64,000 nt of DNA, taken from assembly GCA_963576475.1 (NCBI GenBank), contig OY754980.1:31806431-31870430 (forward strand), in the 5' to 3' direction. Made by a program: the position numbers and the translations under genes. The stretch comes from Molanna angustata. Its lineage: Eukaryota; Arthropoda; Insecta; Trichoptera; Molannidae. Shown one piece after another: positions 9,831-20,690 of this stretch (the stretch's first letter is position 1; every line of letters begins with the position of its first letter). The notes below the pieces were generated by a model. The model did not search any database. It worked only from the letters and a program-made list of their open reading frames with translations, and had not been told where the DNA came from.

Positions 9831-10930
9831 GCCCTTGTTCGTTGTTTTAAATTAACAAATTAATACTATGCATTAATATGATGACAGGTATTATGGTGGA
9901 CATTCGGACCAGTTGATATATATTTTGTGTGAGCTATGTCTTATAGGTTGAGGTGATGATTGTGAGTGCAGAATACTGTAATTGTGTGTTAATTTAATTT
10001 GGAATGAGAACTATCACTTGGTTCATAATATCTTAAACTGCTAATTCTAGATCAGAATTTTCTAATTGAGCAGAAGTAATTTAATTTTTAAAACCAAAAA
10101 AAAATATAAATAAAATAAGTATTATAGGTAAATATCAAAAGATTAATTTTTATTCCCTGTTACTCGTGTGTGGTTATTAAGTTTGTAATATTTACACGCT
10201 ACAAAAAAATACGTACGCCACTGTGCCCTCACACTTGAATTCAATAAAAATTCCCAACGTCGTTGTGAACAATTTTGTATGGAAATTTTATATAAATATG
10301 ATTTTGTATTGCAAACTTACCAAGAAGAATAATAAAATACCACAAATTTACCATCCACATATCATATGTATGTATGTATACACTTTACACACACGCTAAA
10401 CTTGCTTTATGAATATCTCTATAGTGGATTTGAATTATACAAACATTCTTTTAGTGAGTGACGTATATATTTCATGGATGACAAATATGTATAATAATGA
10501 AGGAAAATAGAACAATATACATATGGTCACAGATATTTCACATATTCGACTTACATAATATCGTGATTTGCGAAAGCACTTTAAGAAAGAACGATGTGGT
10601 ATATTTTTTTTATGACGTAAAAAAAGGCATAATAAATCCACGGAAATTAAAGTAGATTGTATAAAATGGATGAAATCTAAACTCACCAATTGTCCTGTTG
10701 GTTTCCTGTTACACCTTCTCGCTCTCGCAAAGTATGTATATACATACACAATACTTATTTTAATTGAAAGGATCATCAGACTGACCGCCAAATTGCATTC
10801 GAAATATATATGTACCGAAAACACACCGCCGCAAACTGATTATCTCCAAACTGTATGATGGTTGTATTGTTACTTACCTGGATAACCTGCTTTAATGAAC
10901 CGGGCACCGCAATACATTCAAGACCAGTAG
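9831..10930. other. AT-rich intergenic, nothing recognised
   Basis: I see no gene, SINE or tandem repeat. A 129-codon minus frame at 10435-10824 has low complexity and no family motif, and I do not call it. Confidence 0.5.
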
Positions 10931-11125
10931 AAAAGGGCTCTCTGGGAGGCATCTCACACAGAGTAACAACTCCCTAAAGGAGTTGGACAGAGCCAACAAA
11001 CCTGTTTACTATGATCGAAGCTTTAGTGTGATTGGTCCTATAAATTGGAATAGATTACCTCCAGATGGCCGCAATGCACAAAACCAAAGAACTTCTTCTA
11101 CAGGACTGAAAACAGAAACATAAGA
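10931..11125 (+). pseudogene. Non-LTR retrotransposon RT C-terminus
   Basis: The frame reads ANKPVYYDRSFSVIG and then PINWNRLPPDGRNAQ, followed by a Gln/Ser-rich stretch. The pattern SF...G...WN.LP is the conserved end of CR1/Jockey-type and related RT proteins. The upstream RT core is missing, so this is a 5'-truncated or decayed copy. Confidence 0.7.
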
Positions 11126-11196
11126 CAGAATAAAAGCGCCCATGGAATTCTCCTGAATCATCAAACGGCGCTATTTGAACAATTTATAATTAATTT

Positions 11197-11817
11197 ACAC
11201 TCCTCACTAGCCCAAGGGGATATAGTGGGCAGTTATGAATTCGCAATTTTAAGTGTATTTTTTTATTGCAGATTATCAAATAGTATCATGCTGAGATTGT
11301 ATTCTGAAAGTTTCATCACAATGTACCTGTGTGTGTGTGTGCTATGTGTTGTGTACTGTGTGCTATGTATGGCGTGTTTATTTTACATTATCGATTATAG
11401 ACTTAAGTACTCATTCGATTCTCTTCAAATTTTGCATATATTACATTGCAAATTTGCAAATATAATATTTGCTAATACACGCTTAGACTCCATTAGATTT
11501 TAAAGGATAACTGAATAGTGCTTCTCAATTTTTTTCACTGTCAAATATTTAAATAATATGTATTTTTATTTTATTTATACCTCAAGCTCAGGAAACTTAA
11601 AATTTGAAATTTTTATTTTCCAATTGGTAATAAGGCATATCACTTTCATAAAGTGGCATTGAAGAGTTATCAAGTATTCGTAATGAAATATATAAATTAA
11701 AAATAATTTAACAAACTCATTTCATGGAAATGCTGAAAATTTTCCATACAAACTTTGAGTACTTTATAGACTGACTTGTTGGTGAAGAGTTTAGCGTTGG
11801 CCACAACCCACTCGTTT
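11197..11817 (+). repeat. R-repeat copy 2, most complete
   Basis: It runs from ACACTCCTCACTAGCCC to GCGTTGGCCACAACCCACTCG. Internal landmarks are CATGCTGAGATTGTATTC, a CATTCGATTCT block, CCTCAAGCTCAGGAAACTT and TTTAACAAACTCATTTCATG. No long ORF exists. The start contains CTCCTCACTA, and the diverged inverse TGAGGAG or TGAAGAG lies near the 3' end, so it may be a non-autonomous DNA element. Its class is unknown. Confidence 0.8.
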
Positions 11818-12311
11818 AAAGTCGGTTTTAAATGGATGATAAATGTTCGTATAAACTGAAAGGATGTTACTCGACTATTTATGTCAAACTCACAAGGAAA
11901 ATGATTCAGATTCAAAGGTTTATAAAAAAAAGTCAGACGATATACTTCTAAGCCAATACTCTCTGTGAAAAATATGTACATTGAAAAATCGTAGATGAAA
12001 TTCCGATGCCGGATATTTGCTTTGCAACATCCCCCACCCACCCATCCATAGAATAGATCGATTTAAACCGAGTTTAACTCAGACATGGGATTGATTGATC
12101 GCGGCTTAACCATGATAGCAGATCACCTATACACGTGTACGCGTTTGCACACAGACATCAGGTATAGAGTTAGGACTATCTGTCTAAAGGAGGTCGTTTG
12201 CCAAAACCAGGATCGGTTGTAGCATAGATTCAAATGTTTCAGTTGCGTCAAATGTTAATGAATATGGGGCGCTAAGTGTGAAGAAAAAAAAACTGAAGTT
12301 ATAAAAATAAA

Positions 12312-12722
12312 AGTGGGTTGTGGCCAACGCCATACTCTACAAAGTATTGTCGGCCTTCGTGGTTCAGATGATTAGGTATCTGACTGCTGATCCAGAGGTC
12401 CCGGGTTCGGTTCCCGGTGGAGACAATTTTGTTTGAGAATGTGGATCTGTGAGACGTTAAGTCTCCAGAATGTGGCAACTTGTTATTGGATGCGTGTTAA
12501 ATTAACATTTGACATAATACATGTTAGTTGTCCGAGAAGTAATATAAATAAGTAATAAGTATTCAAATCTTGTATGGAAAATTTTCAGCATTTTCATGTA
12601 ATGAGTTTTGTTAAATTATTTTTGATAATTCTTCAATGCAATTTTATAAAAGTGATGTGCCTTTTTAGTATTTTTTTTTTTAATATCAAATTTTAAATTT
12701 CCTGAGCTTGGGGTCACTTTGT
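12312..12722 (-). repeat. R-repeat copy 3, split by a SINE
   Basis: On the plus strand it begins AAGTGGGTTGTGGCCAACGC and ends CCTGAGCTTGGGGTCACTT. SINE-A sits at 12349-12556 with a 7-bp duplication. The repeat lies head to head with copy 4. Confidence 0.85.
12349..12556 (+). mobile_element. SINE-A copy 1, tRNA-headed
   Basis: The head CGGCCTTCGTGGTTCAGATG gives an A-box-like block and GGTTCGGTTCCCGG gives a B-box. The body is GTCTCCAGAATGTGGCAACTTGTTATTGG and TTAACATTTGACATAATAC, ending in AATAAGTAATA. AAGTATT occurs at 12342-12348 and 12557-12563 as a target-site duplication inside R-repeat copy 3. Transcription would use Pol III and mobilisation a LINE; no protein is encoded. Confidence 0.92.
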
Positions 12723-12734
12723 ACCTATTCTATG

Positions 12735-13157
12735 TATATACATAGTACATGTACTGCGTATTTTTTCTACTTGATCGATTATAGACTTTACATAAGTACA
12801 CATTCGATTATTTTCAAATTATGCAAATTTGTTATCTAATACTCGTTTAGACTGCATTAGATTTTCTAGGATATCTGATCAGTGCTTCTCCATTTTTGTA
12901 TCTGTCAAATATTTCAAAGTGACCCCAAGCGCAGGAAACTTGAAATTTTATATTTTTACTTTCAAATTGCTAAAAAGGCACATCACTTTCATCTAATTGC
13001 GTCGAAGAATTATCAATTATTTAAAATAAAATATTTAAATCAAAAGTAATTTAACAAACTCATTTCATGAAAATGATGAATATTTTCCATACAAAATTTG
13101 ATTTTTTTGTGGAATGACAGTAGTGAGGAGTACAGAGTTGACCTCTACCCACTCGTG
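12735..13157 (+). repeat. R-repeat copy 4
   Basis: It shows CGATTATAGACTTTAC, GTGACCCCAAGCGCAGGAAACTT and TTTAACAAACTCATTTCATG, and ends AGTGAGGAGTACAGAGTTGACC...CCCACTCG. It is in opposite orientation to copy 3, giving an inverted pair. Confidence 0.8.
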
Positions 13158-13494
13158 GTATGAATGTGACCGAGTTTCAAGCGAATGGGGCGCTTTATAA
13201 ATGGAAAACTGTAAATTCGGCCCTGGTTAAAACGCTCCACCCAAATTTGTTACCCTCGGGAGACCCAAACACAACAAAAATATATCACACGTCAATTTTG
13301 GGCGAAGCTCTTTCGAATGAATAAGCGCCCTTCTTCTATGAAAATATTGCACTTCAATCACTGTTCACACAGCAGCGCATTGTCGCTATTTGTCAAAGAG
13401 TATCTGATTCTGAATATAAATATGCAAGCGCACTGGACACGGAAAAATCATGGACGTAAATGAAAATATCAAACTACTTAAAATCCCACAATGT
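13158..13494. other. Unassigned, moderate GC
   Basis: GGGCGCTTTATAAATGG near 13189 and TAAGCGCCC near 13323 are loosely inverted. I cannot define an element. No coding signal. Confidence 0.4.
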
Positions 13495-13860
13495 AGTCTA
13501 CAGATATACGGGTGTGCATTGCATTAAAAAAGGAAGCACGGCACATGCGTTTATCCCCACACACCAGTCTCGTCACACCTTAAGAACTTCTTCTTCTTTT
13601 TCCTCAGCCTGTTTTTTTCCATTCTTTGACATAGGCCTCCCCCTTGATCCTCCACAACTCCCTATCTTGGGCACACCATCTCCCTCCGGCATATTTCTTG
13701 ATGTCATCAGACCTTAGGCACTACATACATCAAATTAACTGTGACACTTATTGCTGAATAATATGAGGGTTGATTTTGCATTTTGTATTTTCAATTAGGA
13801 CATCCGAAATCAATGATTACAGAAAAAAAGCCCTATTCCTATTTCTACTGTTTCTAAATT
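13495..13860 (+). repeat. D-repeat copy 1, interrupted
   Basis: GGGTGTGCATTGCATTAAAAAAGG, CACGGCACATGCGTTTATCC and CACACCAGTC match other D-repeat copies at 20.5, 50.5, 55.8 and 59.2 kb. It is broken at 13580-13717 by a LINE fragment and continues with GGCACTACAT. Confidence 0.75.
13580..13717 (-). pseudogene. RTE-like ORF C-terminal tail
   Basis: The minus strand reads LRSDDIKKYAGGRWCAQDR and then ELWRIKGEAYVKEWKKTG before a stop and GGAAAAAGAAGAAG. This is the typical end of RTE-type ORF2 (R.DDI....G..W...A.DR..W....EA.V..W), then an AAG tail. The fragment is 5'-truncated and sits inside a D-repeat. Confidence 0.85.
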
Positions 13861-14249
13861 ATCTGTCTGTCTATGTAAGTCTGTTATTTATTACAATAGT
13901 GTTTTTTTAATTATTATTATATTTAGGTATTTTTTCTCTTTTTTTATTTTTTATTTTTTATTTTTTATTTGTGTTTTTCGATATGTTTTAATTGTTTTGA
14001 TTTTACTTTCTAATTTTTAATCTATTTTGTATATTTCTACTATCTCTTGGTTTATCATAAGAAAAATGTTTTTTTTTTTATTTATTTCAGATAATGATGT
14101 AAACGAATGTGTGAATAATTTATTTCCAATGGCACAATAATTACAATGGTACAAAATTGAATTTACAATTCCTATTTTATTTTTACCCGGTTTCTAGCCT
14201 GCTGGGGCATTGCAGATTCAATAATTGTTGTAATGTATATCAGTGTCTG

Positions 14250-14527
14250 TATGTATAAATAAATATATAAATACATAAATGAATAAATAAATACATATAT
14301 AAATAAATAAATAAATTCATAAATGAATAAATGATTACATAAATAAATAAATAAATAAATAATTAAAAAAAAAATAATAAATAAATAAATAAATACTAAA
14401 TGAATAAATAAATAAATAAATAATAAATAAGTAAATAAATAAATAAATTAATTAATAAATAAATGAGTAGCTAAATAAATAAATAAATGAATTACTCAAT
14501 AAATAAAAAAATAAATAAATGAATGAA

Positions 14528-14598
<71 letters not shown>

Positions 14599-14603
14599 AT
14601 ATA

Positions 14604-14656
<53 letters not shown>
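14250..14656. repeat. AAAT/AATA microsatellite, ~400 bp
   Basis: Long runs of ATAA/AAAT tetranucleotide repeat with occasional interruptions. The core at 14530-14655 is nearly pure. It runs directly into a SINE-C body at 14657. The long Phe-Ile-Tyr-Leu frame across it is an artefact. Confidence 0.95.
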
Positions 14657-14659
<3 letters not shown>

Positions 14660-14775
14660 CCTGCCTCGACCGATTTCCTTCCCCTATAGCACAAGCATTT
14701 AGGGAATGTAGGAAGATGTATATGTATTTGTTAAAGAAGGATAAGTATATTCATTTTTATTAAAATAATATTTAT
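14657..14775 (+). mobile_element. SINE-C copy 2, head lost
   Basis: AATCCTGCCTCGACCGATTTC, CCTATAGCACAAGCATTT and AATGTAGGAAGATGTATAT match, in the opposite orientation, the copy at 38513-38690, which still has its tRNA-like head. Here the head is replaced by the microsatellite. Confidence 0.75.
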
Positions 14776-14807
14776 TAAATAGTTATATAAATATTTTTTT
14801 TTTCTTT

Positions 14808-14880
14808 TCACACATTTGGAAATTTTACTGCATCGCTAGACATCTGTTCTGAGGCAGGATGAAAAACTATTAACGCCTAT
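14808..14880 (+). repeat. Dispersed repeat shared with 39.5 kb
   Basis: CACACATTTGGAAATTTTACTG, a CGCTAGACAT block and CTGAGGCAG form the inverse of 39495-39565. Family unknown. Confidence 0.65.
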
Positions 14881-16690
14881 CTCAAGTAATCCAAGAGTAC
14901 CGAGGCAGATCCTTCTCTACCAATCTGCTTCAGCCAACGAGTTACAAGGTCTCTGAAATTTTTCCCGCCATGCTCTATATCTTGTTAGTTTAACCTTTAT
15001 TATGTATTTTTTTTTACTTTAATAATTGAACAAATAAATAAATTATTATAGAATTACTGACAGGAAGTCACAATTTACTTATTTTTTGTGCAAATAGTGA
15101 CTTGCTCATACTAAAATCTATTGTTTTTTTCTTTCAAAATCGATTAATACAAAATCAACAAAGAAACAGTTTTATTTGCTTTAGATTTTTCTGTTTACAC
15201 TGGAAGTCTTTGATATGATTTATACGAAGGAAACAACAGAATGGATATATACAAACAATCAAACGTACAAATAATATAAGTCTATATTATATATGATATC
15301 CTCACAAGTCAGTCGTGTGAGGTGTCTGGTGTATGTGTGCGCCGTGAAGTTTGCTTGTGTACCGAGTTCCGGAATATCCTTCCGGTTGCCTTTAGTACCG
15401 GAACCAGGAAGTGACGGGGGGGTGGAACTATAGCAGAGTGTTTGAGAAAGGGCCCCTCGCTACAACTAAATGTTTCGCTTTTCACCCCATAAATATATTT
15501 CTGTTGCAACTATCATACAGCATGATCGTTTCGCTTATATACACAGTTAATCGAAGGTAATAAAAAGTGTTCATTGTATTTATCATAATCTTAGATTGGA
15601 AACCTATTTTGGGCCATATAGTGAATTCAATAGGAGAGCAATTCTATTTATTTATTTATTGATTCACGGCTCAAACCGCTTTACAAAACAAAATATTACA
15701 TTTCACAGCATAATTAAACCAAAGAAATACAATTAATAAATATTCATAACATCTAGACATAACAAAGGTAGCAGAGGATATATAAAAAATAAAAACATAT
15801 AAGAAAGGTAAATTAAACACGAAAGTACATATATTAAAAACCAAAGAATAAATAAATAAAAACTCAAATAAAAATTCTACATAACATAAGGATATTACTG
15901 ACCTACATACATACTTAACCACACTGAATCAGAGAATGCTGCCAGATGTGATAATATATTACATTATTGACTTAAATAAGATAAAAATCAAATGTTCAAA
16001 AATATATAAATAATGTAAACAACTGACTACACAATCATTTGGGGGTACGTTATTGAAAATGTTTTAATAAAGTATATTTATAGTAAAAATTTAGTTAATT
16101 TTTGTTAAAATGTACCACAAAGTTAAAAATACGATATTTGATAATATATTTATAGTCCTTAAACGAATTAAAGAAGGGGTCAGTCAGATAACCAAAGTCA
16201 TTGCCCAATCGATGAATTCTATTCAATTCTTATTTAAGTTTTTTTCTTATAATTTCCTACCAAAAATTTAGATTAATTACTTACGTAAGTAAGTATTCAC
16301 CACAGACTAATAATCTATAGATATGACATAAATAAAATTTCCTAGTTCATGACGCATAACTTGTAATCAATATTATGTATTTGTATATTATGGTTCCTAA
16401 TGAAAATTAAAACATTATTCAATACTAATATCAAATAGTTAATATGGTTTTTGAGATACATATATTATGAGGAAATATAACCAAATTAATTCAATTATTG
16501 ACAAACTATGAAACACAAATTCGAAATTTTGAGTATAAAAGTTATGTAGGGCTCAAGTATTCTACATTTTCTGAAATTTTGGGCTATGTGCATTAAGCAT
16601 ATCAAGAATAGTCATAAGGGGGGGACCGACGCACACAATGTTCTACTCCGAATTAGGAATTCATCCCGATATATGTATAGAACATAGTAC
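14881..16690. other. Intergenic; possible decayed LINE tails, no gene
   Basis: Two hints only. The minus strand of 14890-14995 could encode a RT-tail-like stretch, and 15640-15680 has a TTTATTTATTTATTG start like the 3' ends of the LINE tails at 34.4 and 46.7 kb. Neither is strong. The minus frame at 15309-15509 is unrecognised. Confidence 0.4.
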
Positions 16691-16696
16691 GTATAA

Positions 16697-16847
16697 TATG
16701 CTGCGAAACCTCAATAAAAAGTTGGTGATTTTTGCATGCAAAAAGTCCACCAAACCATACAATTTTCTCACTCAGAACTAAGGTTAATACTGTCAATTTA
16801 TTAAGAAAAATAAATTCTCTTGGAGAATTCGACAGTTGGAAAATAGG
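16697..16847. repeat. Diverged half copy of the 40.3-kb palindrome
   Basis: ATGCTGCGAAACCTC, GTTGGTGATTTTTGCATGC, AAAAAGTCCACCAAACCATAC and GAATTCGACAGTTGGA follow the loop and right arm of 40446-40587 in order. The left arm is absent here. Confidence 0.75.
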
Positions 16848-17350
16848 CGATCTTATTTGATTATTGGCTCTGTGAAACAGTAATTTGCTGAAAACTGCAA
16901 GGCTTAACGCTCCAAGTATGTTAGTAAGTTGTTCCACATACCTAATGGGTCCGTTTACTTTCTACTCAAATTTGATTGTTAAAAAAATGTTAAATAAAAT
17001 TTTTTTTTAGCCAATCCTCGTTATTTTTGCGCCGTTTGTTTCACAACATGGCGTCAAATAGGATGTCCCCTTCACTATAGTATTATTTTTAATTATGTCA
17101 AATATTAACCTCAAAGTTTTGCGTCTCCCCCTTGGCAAATATCTTCATTATAAAGTGTGTAACGAAAAGCGATATTTCCAATAATAATTTTCCTCGTAGA
17201 TGATTTACAAATAATAATAATAACGAAAACTCCACTCCTAGGAATAACGCACCAACTAATTAAGCGGAATTTCGATCAAGTTGATTTTCAACGTTGAGTT
17301 GCTTTCACATATAAAATCAGACAGTGTATCAAACACGTATCGTCACAGAC
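16848..17350. other. Intergenic, nothing recognised
   Basis: AT-rich with no coding signal or repeat I can name. Confidence 0.4.
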
Positions 17351-17857
17351 AAAACGAGTGGGTTGTGGCCAACGCTATACATCTCACTACCAAGTTTACT
17401 TCACAATATTATAGTATTCAAATTTTCTATGAAAAATTCATAAAACGGGTTTGTTAAATTATTTTTGATTTAGATGTTTTATTATGAACAATTGATAATT
17501 CTTCAATGCCATTTTATGGAAGTGATGTGTCTTTTAAGCAATTTGAAAATAAAAAAACATCATATTTTTAGTTTTCTGATATTGGGGTCACTTTTAAATA
17601 TTTAACAGTTAAAAAAATCGAGAAGCACTGATCCTTCAAAATCTGATGGGGTCTAAGCAGGTAAAATTAGATTATACAAATTTGAAAAGAATCAAATGAG
17701 TACATTAGTGTATAATCGATGAATTTTAATAAATACGCCCTACATAGTACATAGCACACAGTACACACAGATATATTGTGATGAAACTTTCAGAATACAA
17801 TCTCAACAAGAAATTCGTAACTCCCCAATATATCCCCTTGGAGTTGTGAGGAGTAAA
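17351..17857 (-). repeat. R-repeat copy 5
   Basis: It begins AAAACGAGTGGGTTGTGGCC on the plus strand and ends ATCCCCTTGGAGTTGTGAGGAGTAA, so both ends are present at ~507 bp. It gives the uninterrupted state around the insertion seen in copy 7. Confidence 0.85.
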
Positions 17858-17892
17858 CACGTTAAGTTTCAGACTAAAATTACATACATACA

Positions 17893-17990
17893 TACCATCA
17901 CGCCATGTCCCTGAAGGGGTAGTCAAAAATACATGGAAAACCTCGACGTGGCAAAGACGCATGAGAGTAAAATGATATATACCGTGCCGT
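17893..17990 (-). pseudogene. 3' end of the 33-kb LINE family
   Basis: TACCATCACGCCATGTCCCT at the left matches the 3' terminus of the element at 33006-34195. CCTCGACGTGGCAAAGACGC follows, and only ~100 bp remain. Confidence 0.6.
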
Positions 17991-18024
17991 AGAAATGAGC
18001 TCATCAAGAAGAGTATATATTATA

Positions 18025-18311
18025 ACAAAACGATCATTATCATCAGCAATGGCGCTACAGCCCGGTGTGGGCCTTGGCCTCCTCAAGAAACTGCCTCTAT
18101 CCTGCCCTGTCGACAGCGAGTCTCCTCCAATTTGTCTGTCCGATCGCTCTTATATCTCCCTCGATGTCTTCCAGCCATCTTATCCTAGGTCTCCCTTTGC
18201 TTCTTCTTCCTTCAGGACAGGTGTCCAATACTTTCTTTGTGACCCGGCTATCCTCCATTCTACAAACGTGTCCAAGCCAACGTAGACGTTGTATTTTGAT
18301 AACAGAACGAT
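18025..18311 (-). pseudogene. RTE-like LINE 3' fragment
   Basis: The minus strand reads RLRWLGHVCRMEDSRVTKK, VLDTCPEGRRSKGRPRIRW, then LEDIEGDIRAIGQTNWRR and, after a stop, a QFLEEAKAHTGL-like end, running into GATGATGATAATGAT. RW.GH...M and GRP..RW are the hallmark C-terminal motifs of these LINE ORFs. One in-frame stop near the end and the lack of the RT core mark it as a dead 5'-truncated copy. Confidence 0.85.
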
Positions 18312-18364
18312 GTGTGAATAAAATAAAAAAAATAAGAAGAGAATGCAAGATAAATTTAAAAAGT

Positions 18365-18480
18365 CCGGATTTGTGACACTTCTCATACAATGAACCTCCA
18401 GAATTTGTCAACTTGTTAGTGGGTGCGTTTTAAATTGATATTTATCATAGTAACTAAACATGAGTGTCCCGAAATGTCCT
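18365..18480 (+). mobile_element. SINE-A body fragment
   Basis: CCAGAATTTGTCAACTTGTTAG, GGGTGCGTTTTAAATTGATAT and GTGTCCCGAAATG follow the SINE-A 3' half. The tRNA head is missing. Confidence 0.7.
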
Positions 18481-19361
18481 GAGGTAGTAGTTTGAGCATT
18501 TTGATAGAATGAACGGTTGACTTAAATAATCACAAAAATGTACTTAGTTGATTGAATGAATAGCAGGGATTGCCCAATAACGACATGACCATGTGATTAT
18601 TGTTATAAAGGAAATAAAAGAATGTTGAAAAATCTGTGATCAAGTATGAGATGATACGTAAATGTAATTTAACCCATGAATGTTTGTTAGAGTATAGATA
18701 ACTGGCGAGTAATTAATGTTTAATCCAGTAGCAACACAATTGAATATATAATATGTATTTTTTTTTTTATAATTTCAAACTATTTCTCAGATGAAGTATG
18801 TAAGCCTGTTAACGTTATATTTCTGTGGTATGTTGATATGAACAGATCTTCACTCGTTATCGCTGGGGTAAGCTGGGACTTGTTCAACAAAAGACATCCC
18901 TTTAGAAAGGAAAACTTGAAAACTCATCAATCTATCGCTCAAAGGGGTTATAATAATCCATTGTGTTTGCTTTTCAAACTCTTCTGCAAATAGATTTTTG
19001 TTACGTAATCCGCACAACAGCGAGTGTAACACCTCTCGGAACATCAATTTTCCATCGCGTTTTACGACACTGTATTCTGCAACAAGTGACCAACGACCAA
19101 AAAACACGATACCCTCAACGACCAAACATTTTCTGGCAATTGGACATTTTTTTCTCAACCCGCTGTGATGTCATTAATGAGTTGAATATTTGACACAGAC
19201 CCATTGGTGCTTAGCATCACACTTAGTTTGCCGCAGGTGTATATTCTCATTATAAAGTATATATAGACACTCTTTTTGAAGTTTTCTTCACATTTAAATG
19301 TTGATAAAAAAATCATATTAATTCAAAACTGTTCAAAAAATATCAAATGAATCAAGTTTTT
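18481..19361. other. Intergenic, no supported gene
   Basis: A 102-codon minus frame at 18850-19158 has mixed composition, but I recognise no family, and it has no repeat support. I leave it uncalled. Confidence 0.4.
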
Positions 19362-19819
19362 TTAAGGGGACATATAACGCTAAATCTAGTTACTAAAAAC
19401 ATGATATTATATTAAAACCGCCTAATGCACTATGCTGTTACGTGTTAGTAAGGGTAACTATCGCGTGCGTTGAAAAATTTATACGTGATTTAAATTATCG
19501 TAAATTCAAAAATTTGTTGATTTTTTGCAATTTAAAAACAAACCTTACTAGAAATGAAAAAAAATATCGATTATTCACTTCGATTTTATGCACTCTTTTA
19601 GAATACTCAAGATTTATTTCTCTACGACATATAGTTTTGGAGTAATTTAATAAAAATGCTATAGAGAGAATATTTAAAAAAAAATAGTTGAATTTAGCCT
19701 GAATTTTAAAATTGTGTGACGAACATTCACTTATGCTATTTTTTCTAGAAACAAACTGTTAAACATATTTGAGGAATTTGATCTGAAATTGGGGTGTTTA
19801 GGTTTATATGCCCCCTTAA
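19362..19819. mobile_element. MITE with TTAA ends, piggyBac-like
   Basis: The left end is TTAAGGGGACATATAACGC and the right end is GGTTTATATGCCCCCTTAA. The inverted ends agree at 15 of 18 bases and each abuts TTAA, the target duplicated by piggyBac transposases. It is 458 bp with no transposase. A partial relative lies at 30945-31430. The piggyBac link rests only on TTAA and the TIR layout. Confidence 0.65.
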
Positions 19820-20037
19820 TATAAATTGTCATCGGAATACTGATCAGAGCTCTAACTGGTAAGGAAGTCGGCTAAAAAACGATAGCGAAATTCTATTTCC
19901 TACGGACAGACAGTTGAAATCAAATAAAAGGGTGGAAAAAATTATCATTGACCAAGTAGGTGATAAATATTCTAGACCAACATGAGGACTCATTTATAAA
20001 AACCCATTGATCACAGATCGCAAGTTCTAATAATTAT

Positions 20038-20115
20038 CCTTCGGTCTTCGTGGCTTGGTTCGATAGATATCGTACTCCTAAGCCAGTGGTTTTAAGTTTG
20101 ATTCCTTGAGAATGA
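20038..20115 (+). mobile_element. Degenerate SINE-A head
   Basis: CGGTCTTCGTGGCTTGGTTCG and GATATCGTACTCCTAAG resemble the SINE-A start, but the B-box is eroded (TTTGATTCC). Confidence 0.5.
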
Positions 20116-20271
20116 CAGTAAAAACTATAAGTTTACAGAATTTTTCAATAAAAAAATGAAAAATTAAATCTAATTTGCTTTATTCTGTTACTTGGATCAG
20201 AGGAATTATTTTATTCTCTTCATTGGCCTTGATCATGAAATATTCATACCATCATGGCCTATCTCACGTGT

Positions 20272-20473
20272 GCCGACCGCCGCGGCACAGTTGGTAAGCC
20301 GTGGAGTTTATGTGCGGGAGTCCTGGGTTCAATCCCCAGCACAGGAGAAACTTGATAAAATTAATTTCTCACGCAAAGATTGCTTCTTTGGGCTGGAAAC
20401 ACTGTTTAGTTGGAAGAAATTGCCATATGCCACTTACACAAGGTGCAAGGAAGTATTTATTATTATTACTATT
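20272..20473 (+). mobile_element. SINE-B copy 1
   Basis: GCCGACCGCCGCGGCACAG gives the tRNA-like A-box region and GGGTTCAATCCCCAG the B-box. The body is AATTTCTCACGCAAAGATTGC, GGGCTGGAAACACTG and GTTGGAAGAAATTGCCATA, ending AAGGTGCAAGGAAG and an ATT-rich tail. Four copies in the window share this order. Confidence 0.9.
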
Positions 20474-20491
20474 ACCATCATCCACAATTTG

Positions 20492-20690
20492 GGGTAGCCA
20501 GCGACAGATGTGAGGGTATGCATTTACTTATTATGGGTAGCACGACACATTCGTGTATCCCCCACATACCAGTCTGTCTCACCTAAAAGTGTACTACATT
20601 CAGAATGGGTGATGAACCTCATTCCTGAACTATGTGAAATATTATTATGTCTCTTATATTTTCGATTACCAGCTGAGCATCAATTGTAAT
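20492..20690 (+). repeat. D-repeat copy 2
   Basis: GGGGTAGCCAGCGACAGATGTG, AGCACGACACATTCGTGTATCC, CACATACCAGTC and CTACATTCAGAATGGGTG follow the D-repeat order. Confidence 0.75.

Noticed and set aside
14452..14694. 80-codon minus frame of repeated Phe-Ile-Tyr-Leu
   Set aside because: It is a translated AAAT microsatellite, not a membrane protein.
16030..16250. Possible RT tail on the minus strand (DPFFNSFKDYKYIIKY)
   Set aside because: Only one loose motif fits, there is no WN.LP core and several stops intervene.
18850..19158. 102-codon minus frame with protein-like composition
   Set aside because: No family motif, no second copy and no neighbouring coding signal; such lengths arise by chance in six frames.
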